Part shown: positions 59,471 to 64,000 of the stretch, one piece after another
How the letters are laid out: each line of letters opens with the position of its first letter
Position numbering within the stretch: position 1 is the stretch's first letter
Assembly: GCF_964275005.1 (NCBI RefSeq)
Contig: NC_092704.1
Location: forward strand, 5,352,048 to 5,416,047
Length of the DNA: 64,000 bases
Origin: Diadema setosum
Taxonomy: Eukaryota > Echinodermata > Echinoidea > Diadematoida > Diadematidae
Reading direction: 5' to 3'
Translations under genes and position numbers: made by a program
The notes under the pieces: model-generated
Told to the model about the DNA's origin: nothing
What the model saw: only the letters and a program-made list of their open reading frames with translations
Database searches by the model: none

Positions 59471-60119
59471 GTCATCTCCTATAATCGCTCCCTACCACAC
59501 ACTGTCCATTCACACGACCAAACACGTACGGAATCCTGCTTGAGCACAGTTAAAGCCACAGAGGTAACCTTTTCCACCACTCCACGCGCTTTTCACATAC
59601 GAATGTGAACCTAGGTAAGAATGTACGTATGACTTTAAGGAAGTATGGATACAAAAGTGTATGCGTATATCACTATATGTGTGTGAATACACCTACCATA
59701 CCCCCAATACAGGTAATGCCCTATTAATAGGTACTGGGGTAAGAGCTGAAACAGAGTTAGGTCTACTTCAATCATGGTTGCTTTATCTAGTACACTGTAA
59801 TTTATACAAGTACAAACTGTTCTGTGTGTACATGCCGCGCAGGGAATGAGCATAACCTTTAATGGAAACTGTAGGCCCGTGAAGGGGTACCGGTAGTAGC
59901 TTTTGAGTTAATACTTTACACACATAAAGGGGGCATGACAAGGATGTTGCATCGAAGTTAAAAAGGTCCTGTAGGTCTACTTTTGAGCTCATGTGAGTAT
60001 CGATCCATTAGAGCTGTTGTTTGCAATAAACTTTAGATGTAATATGTCTTTTAATACGTAGTACCTTCACATATATTTCGGCGTCTTAAAGTGGCAAACA
60101 GAACTTGTATTCGAACTTT

Positions 60120-60945
60120 CGAGTAATATGTGAATTTGTGGCAGTATAGATATAATGAGTAATGTGTGGTTATTTTATCACCACTGGTTTCCTCTGTATA
60201 TGGAAGTGCATAATTGAATCTTTATATTTGCACAATGCTTTCAAAGACAGTCTTTTTGTCCACACACTGTGGAAGTGTCAAAATCGGTTTAAAAAATCGC
60301 ATTTGGTATTTATAAAGTATCGCTTTGGTTGGGCAGATAAGCGACCGATCCTCTGCGATTCGCGACCATAACTTGGTAGGAAAGGGGCTTTTGATGCAGC
60401 ATCGAAAACCTAACCGGCCAAAATCGGTCGCCAACACTGACAACCATCTGCCGACTTAGGGGGAAAAAAAACATTTATAACCTCAGCACAACTCTGCTTC
60501 AAGTCGCGAGCAGGTCTTCAATTTTTGAACATTTTCAAAAATGTTGCCAAGTGCTGCATCTCGTAGTGAAACTCGCATTAACCTGAGTACATTACGCGTT
60601 TTTCACGAGCTGCACCGAGTTGCAAAGAGTTAGTAAAATTTGTGAACACGTTCAAAATATTATCGAGTACTTGCTTTGGACTTCAAACAGAGTTTTGCTG
60701 AGGTACGCGCAGAGGCGTGTCGAGTTGTCGTGAGTTATCTCGAATTACATGAAGCGCTTTGCACCAGTTATCACGAGTGCCTCATTTAGGCAACTCGCCA
60801 TAATTCGTCACGACTAGTCACTACAATTCGGCTATTTGATTTGAAGGATTTTTTCACTCGAGTTCACTCAAGTAAGTTAAAGCTCGCGCTGGCTCGCCAT
60901 CACTTGAGACTCCAACTCGGCTTTATATTCATGAAAGTGGGAAGT
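60120..60945. other. Unit B-specific block, no gene
   Basis: Unit A has a different insertion at the equivalent place. The first half has CGACCGATCCTCTGCGATTC and a mirrored AAAATCGGTCGCCAACAC near 60,420, so it may be a MITE. The second half has loosely repeated CACGAGT/ACTCG words. Nothing codes for a recognisable protein. Confidence 0.4.
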
Positions 60946-61205
60946 CATGCCCAGCACCGACGAGAAGTTATGTGCTTAACTACAGGTGCTTTGTCCTATT
61001 TAGGTGCTTTGATAAAAGAGAGCATGAATAATCATGACTAACACTGACTACTTCCCTCGCAGTAGGATATACTTCCCAGTATAGTAAAGCGCAAAGCGCG
61101 GTAAAAATACATTATTGGAAGGATCAAATACGTCAGATTAAAAACAAGGAAAATCAAGACGTCTATACAATGTGCGCATCATGGAGAAAATATTCATTTT
61201 AAGAG

Positions 61206-61280
61206 GAGCTAGAAGTAGTAGCAGTAGCAGCAGTATAGTAGCAGTATAGTATAGCAGTAGTAGTAGTAGTAGTAGTACTA
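61206..61280. repeat. AGT/AGC trinucleotide repeat
   Basis: GTAGTAGCAGTAGCAGCAG followed by a pure TAG run; unit A has the large insertion at this location. Confidence 0.85.
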
Positions 61281-61714
61281 TCGTGACTATGGTTACTGCT
61301 TTCCTTAAGATTGTATCGAGAACAAAATATGTGATATTGGAAATAAAAACTTTATTTGAATTGAATTGGAAAGATTGACATCGCTCCGCACAATTTCGCA
61401 GTATGATTGGTTGAGTCTTAAAGCTGCAAATCAACACCCAGCTAACTTGCTAAATTTCAAAAGAAGGAAACACATTAACGTTATCGTGCATGGCACATAG
61501 TAATTGGTGGATACTGGAACGTGTTATATATCTTTACTGAGTCAAGCTAATGATTGCAATGAAATGATATAGGTCTCACCATTTCTCTTGTTCGTTCTTT
61601 TTTCACCCCGCAAAATACGCAACATGGGGATTTCTTTTTGTTCATCACTGAACATTTTTTTTTCATATTATCACAAGTCTGAAGCTTCTGACTGACTCAG
61701 TTGTGATGTATTTC

Positions 61715-61727
61715 TTTTCCTTCATAG
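61715..61727 (+). promoter_or_regulatory. Splice acceptor of NAT-like 3
   Basis: CTTTTCCTTCATAG-type acceptor ending at 61,727, 21 bp before the first ATG; homologous to the copy 2 acceptor. Confidence 0.7.
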
Positions 61728-61748
61728 ATTCTACCTCATCTGGGAAAG

Positions 61749-62672
61749 ATGAATTCTTCGAAGATGATGAAAGGTGAATTAACATCACAGGAAGCTTACG
61801 CTTTCCTACGAGATGTCTTGGAGGTGGATACACCAGAAAGAAAAATGAAAGATGACCCAACAGGTCTTTTGCATGAGATTGTGTCTTCATGGCATCAGCA
61901 CTTTCCATTCCAGACGATCACAAGTATTGCTACACCCCACGAGCAGCGCCATGTCCCAACGATTGATGACATTAAGCGAAGCATCTTTACCAAAGTGGGT
62001 GGATGCTGTTACGAAAACAACGTGGGTTGTTACATGATTCTTCGAGCTTTGGGTTTTAATGTGGTATTGGTAGCAAGTGACATTCGTTGGGAAAACAACC
62101 ATGTTATTCCAATAGTTGAAAACCTAACCTACCAGGGCAGCAGGTACATGGTGGATGTAGGTACTGGTGGCTACCCGACTTTATCTCCAGTTGCACTCGA
62201 TTTTAAGAAGGCATCACCGGAATACCATCACTCGTATCTGAGGTACAAATTTGTCGTGGATGGTGACATCATTGCTCGCCTGCACAATGCCGACAGCGAT
62301 CCGGCAGGCGCGGCACGGTTCCGAGACTTCGTTGTGGATGGTTGGTACCCTTTTATCGTCATTCACCACAAAACTCCAGTTGGACTTTCTGTTTTTAAAG
62401 AACCAATGACTAAAATCTACACCCAACTTCTTCAATCCCCACCCTTTTTGTCGAGCCCTCGGTCTACAGCATTCCCCAACGGTCGTTTCTTGGCCGTCAT
62501 TGACACCACCTTGCTCCAAGAGAATGATGAAGGGAAGGTGATAAAAACATATCTGAAATCTCGGGACGAACTCCTTGCTGCCTATGCACGCTTCTTCCCG
62601 CAGATTCCAAAGGAGATGGTTGAAGCGGCGCTGAATGATGTCAATGTCAAATTGGACTTCAATAAGGAATAG
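61749..62672 (+). CDS. Arylamine N-acetyltransferase-like protein, copy 3 (307 aa)
   Basis: The first ATG after the acceptor gives MNSSKMMKGELTSQEAYAF and 307 residues. Copy 2 has ACG where this first ATG stands, so the start conserved between the two is at residue 6 or 7 (61,764 or 61,767) and the true N-terminus may be six residues shorter. Triad: GGCCYENN with Cys87 and Glu89, His118 (NNHVIPIV), Asp136 (MVDVGTGGYP). Differences from copy 2 cluster in DIRWENNHVIPIVENL (residues about 111-126) and in IVIHHKTPVGLSVFKEPM; both lie near the catalytic His or in the C-terminal domain and could alter substrate choice. The protein is otherwise nearly the same as copy 2. Its 3' flank begins as in copy 2, with AATAAA near 63,386. 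Confidence 0.9.
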   Translation: MNSSKMMKGELTSQEAYAFLRDVLEVDTPERKMKDDPTGLLHEIVSSWHQHFPFQTITSIATPHEQRHVPTIDDIKRSIFTKVGGCCYENNVGCYMILRALGFNVVLVASDIRWENNHVIPIVENLTYQGSRYMVDVGTGGYPTLSPVALDFKKASPEYHHSYLRYKFVVDGDIIARLHNADSDPAGAARFRDFVVDGWYPFIVIHHKTPVGLSVFKEPMTKIYTQLLQSPPFLSSPRSTAFPNGRFLAVIDTTLLQENDEGKVIKTYLKSRDELLAAYARFFPQIPKEMVEAALNDVNVKLDFNKE

Positions 62673-62924
62673 GCCTAAATGAAGTAAGCTGGATACATTC
62701 CCGTCTTACTCTCACTTACGAGGTGATAAGATTTTGCCATGGTTGTCAACAGTATAGGTAATTGGTGTGGTGGTCTTTTTCCAAGACCATATTTACATAG
62801 ACGTATTATGGTGGATTATATTACAATGCATGTATAATGTAGTGATTATTATTGTCCTGTAATCTTGTAGCAGCATGTTATACCCGCAGTGTAGCAAATT
62901 AAGTTTCACTTAAAGTTCACTTAA

Positions 62925-63080
62925 ACTCGAATATTTACACACACATATCCAACCGCCGCTCAACAGACTATCACAATGTGAACCTCAAAAAATATTTTAG
63001 CTCTGAAATCATCAGTCAGACAGTACGTACGGTCCGCTTGATTTCTGAGCACCTCTGGAACAACATATTTCGTCCAAGCA
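62925..63080 (+). mobile_element. LINE fragment (same family as 12.4-13.8 kb)
   Basis: CACACACATATCCAACCGCC and CTCAAAAAATATTTTAGCTC align with 12,935-13,000 of the LINE at 12.4 kb, then the match runs to TCTGGAACAACATA (compare 13,023). Only about 150 bp of the C-terminal coding part remain. Unit A lacks it, so it entered after duplication. Confidence 0.75.
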
Positions 63081-63104
63081 CGCCGGAACACTTTTAATTT
63101 TTAG

Positions 63105-63320
63105 TTTGTTGGTTGTTGTTTTTGTTGTTTTTGTTTGTTTGTTTGTTTGGTGGGTTTTTTTTTTTTTTTGGGGGGGGGGGGATGTCAAAATGTCGACGGG
63201 GGCACATAATATGACAGTGTGAGATCCTCGCCGAGGGAGCGAGCGACCAAGCGGGGAGAGTGTGGGAGGGGGATGCCCCTCTCCCACGGTAGTGACTTTT
63301 TGTAAAAACAGAGTATAGAT
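63105..63320 (-). repeat. GTTT-rich/poly(T)-poly(G) tract and cassette repeat
   Basis: A GTTTGTTTGTTTG run, then T15, then G10-11 (about 63,110-63,181). Read on the minus strand, the part below it has GTGGGAGAGGGGCATCCCCC and GCTTGGTCGCTCGCTCCCTC, related to the cassette units at 51.9-52.6 kb. It directly follows the LINE fragment. Confidence 0.6.
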
Positions 63321-63439
63321 CATTTAAAAACAAATTTCTAGGGAATCCCCAAATGCTGAGATGAACCAATGCTTGGTGTGAACCAATAAACCTGCTTCTC
63401 TGTTTCTTAAACATATAGTTCATGTTACTTTGATTGGTG

Positions 63440-64000
63440 TCACATATTGAATCCTTTACTGTACAGTAGGCATACGTACGTAACAGAAGAAATCTGAGAG
63501 ATAAAGGTGTTGGAGGCGTCAGTTTGAACGCGGATTGTTCTAAGTTAACTACAATACCTTTAATTCTTTATTTACAACAAGGCCTCCAACTTCCTCAAGC
63601 TCTGTTTGCTGAATGTGATCGCTTTAGCTTATTTTGCACCATTGTTGCCTGTAAAAGAATGTATTACTTGCGATGACCCGATGCTTTGTATTTACTTTAC
63701 GTCCAAGGTGATCAAACAGACCTACACTGAGTAAATCAAATCTCTGCAGTTGTCACATCGTTACGCTCCCTGAATTCCATTTATTGTTTGCCGATACTGG
63801 CTACTAAAGTTGACCTAAGCTCATGTAGGCAGCCTGTGTATAAATTTGGTGTCACTGTAATTAACATAAAATACGGTATGAGAGTGATATAAGATGTTTG
63901 TAAGGAGGGTATCTCACAACTACTGAACAAGGAGATCAGAGATTGCATAGTAAATTGTGTTTCTTACCCGTATTCAATGATTATTGTGATCCATGTGGAT
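63440..64000. other. End of unit B and of the window
   Basis: From 63,708 the sequence pairs with 55,474-55,765 of unit A (TGTCACATCGTTACGCTCCC, GGTGTCACTGTAATTAACAT). The duplication probably continues past the window, or ends here as unit A does near 55,765. Confidence 0.6.

Larger units (their letters stand above)
58785..64000. repeat. Segmental duplication unit B (carries NAT-like 3; runs off the window)
   Basis: It starts near 58,785 (CCGTGGATTTAACTG) and matches unit A in the same order through the NAT exon to the window end, where 63,708-64,000 pairs with 55,474-55,765. It is shorter than A since it lacks A's three large insertions, but has its own block at about 60,120-60,940 and an insertion at about 62,925-63,310. 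Confidence 0.85.

Overview
This is eukaryotic, intron-bearing DNA that is rich in transposons. It most likely comes from a marine invertebrate deuterostome; an echinoderm such as a sea urchin is my best guess. That guess rests on frequent AGGCCTA words, the mix of LINEs and small inverted-repeat elements, and an animal arylamine N-acetyltransferase (NAT)-like family. The sequence alone does not fix the species.

Host genes. Three NAT-like genes lie on the + strand, each with its whole coding region in one exon behind a clear 3' splice acceptor: NAT-like 1 (31,419-32,330), NAT-like 2 (53,622-54,527) and NAT-like 3 (61,749-62,672). All keep a Cys-His-Asp triad. Copies 2 and 3 are close sisters carried by a tandem segmental duplication (unit A about 47.2-55.8 kb, unit B about 58.8 kb to the window end). 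Copy 1 is older and more diverged. On the - strand, 8,430-8,228 looks like the signal-peptide exon of an integrin alpha subunit; its later exons were not found here.

Layout. 1-8 kb: intergenic sequence with a 265-bp hairpin, a GCACCC-type array, a LINE 3' end and a MITE. 8.2-8.4 kb: integrin-like exon. 10-15 kb: hAT-like MITE, a 165-bp tandem array, a LINE 3' end and another MITE. 15.3-21.9 kb: LINE remains, a repeat split by a 2.8-kb DNA transposon, and a decayed antisense LINE. 22.9-25 kb: LINE 3' UTR and a 1.5-kb hAT element with an intact 8-bp target duplication. 28-31 kb: several MITEs. 31.4-32.9 kb: NAT-like 1 and a LINE fragment. 34.4-44.6 kb: a broken Ty3/gypsy LTR retrotransposon carrying an extra zinc-finger ORF; its 3' LTR is interrupted by an AAGCAATTGCTT-rich element. 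46-47 kb: foldback element. 47.2-64 kb: the duplicated NAT units, separated by a 1.5-kb hairpin minisatellite.

The most interesting items are the NAT-like cluster with its duplication history, the hairpin minisatellite that stays open in several frames, the zinc-finger ORF of the LTR element, a CGCTCGCTC-type cassette shared by unrelated repeats, and a conserved hairpin in the 3' UTRs of four LINE copies. I saw no certain new system, no CRISPR array and no RNA gene. All identities and copy counts are by-eye estimates.
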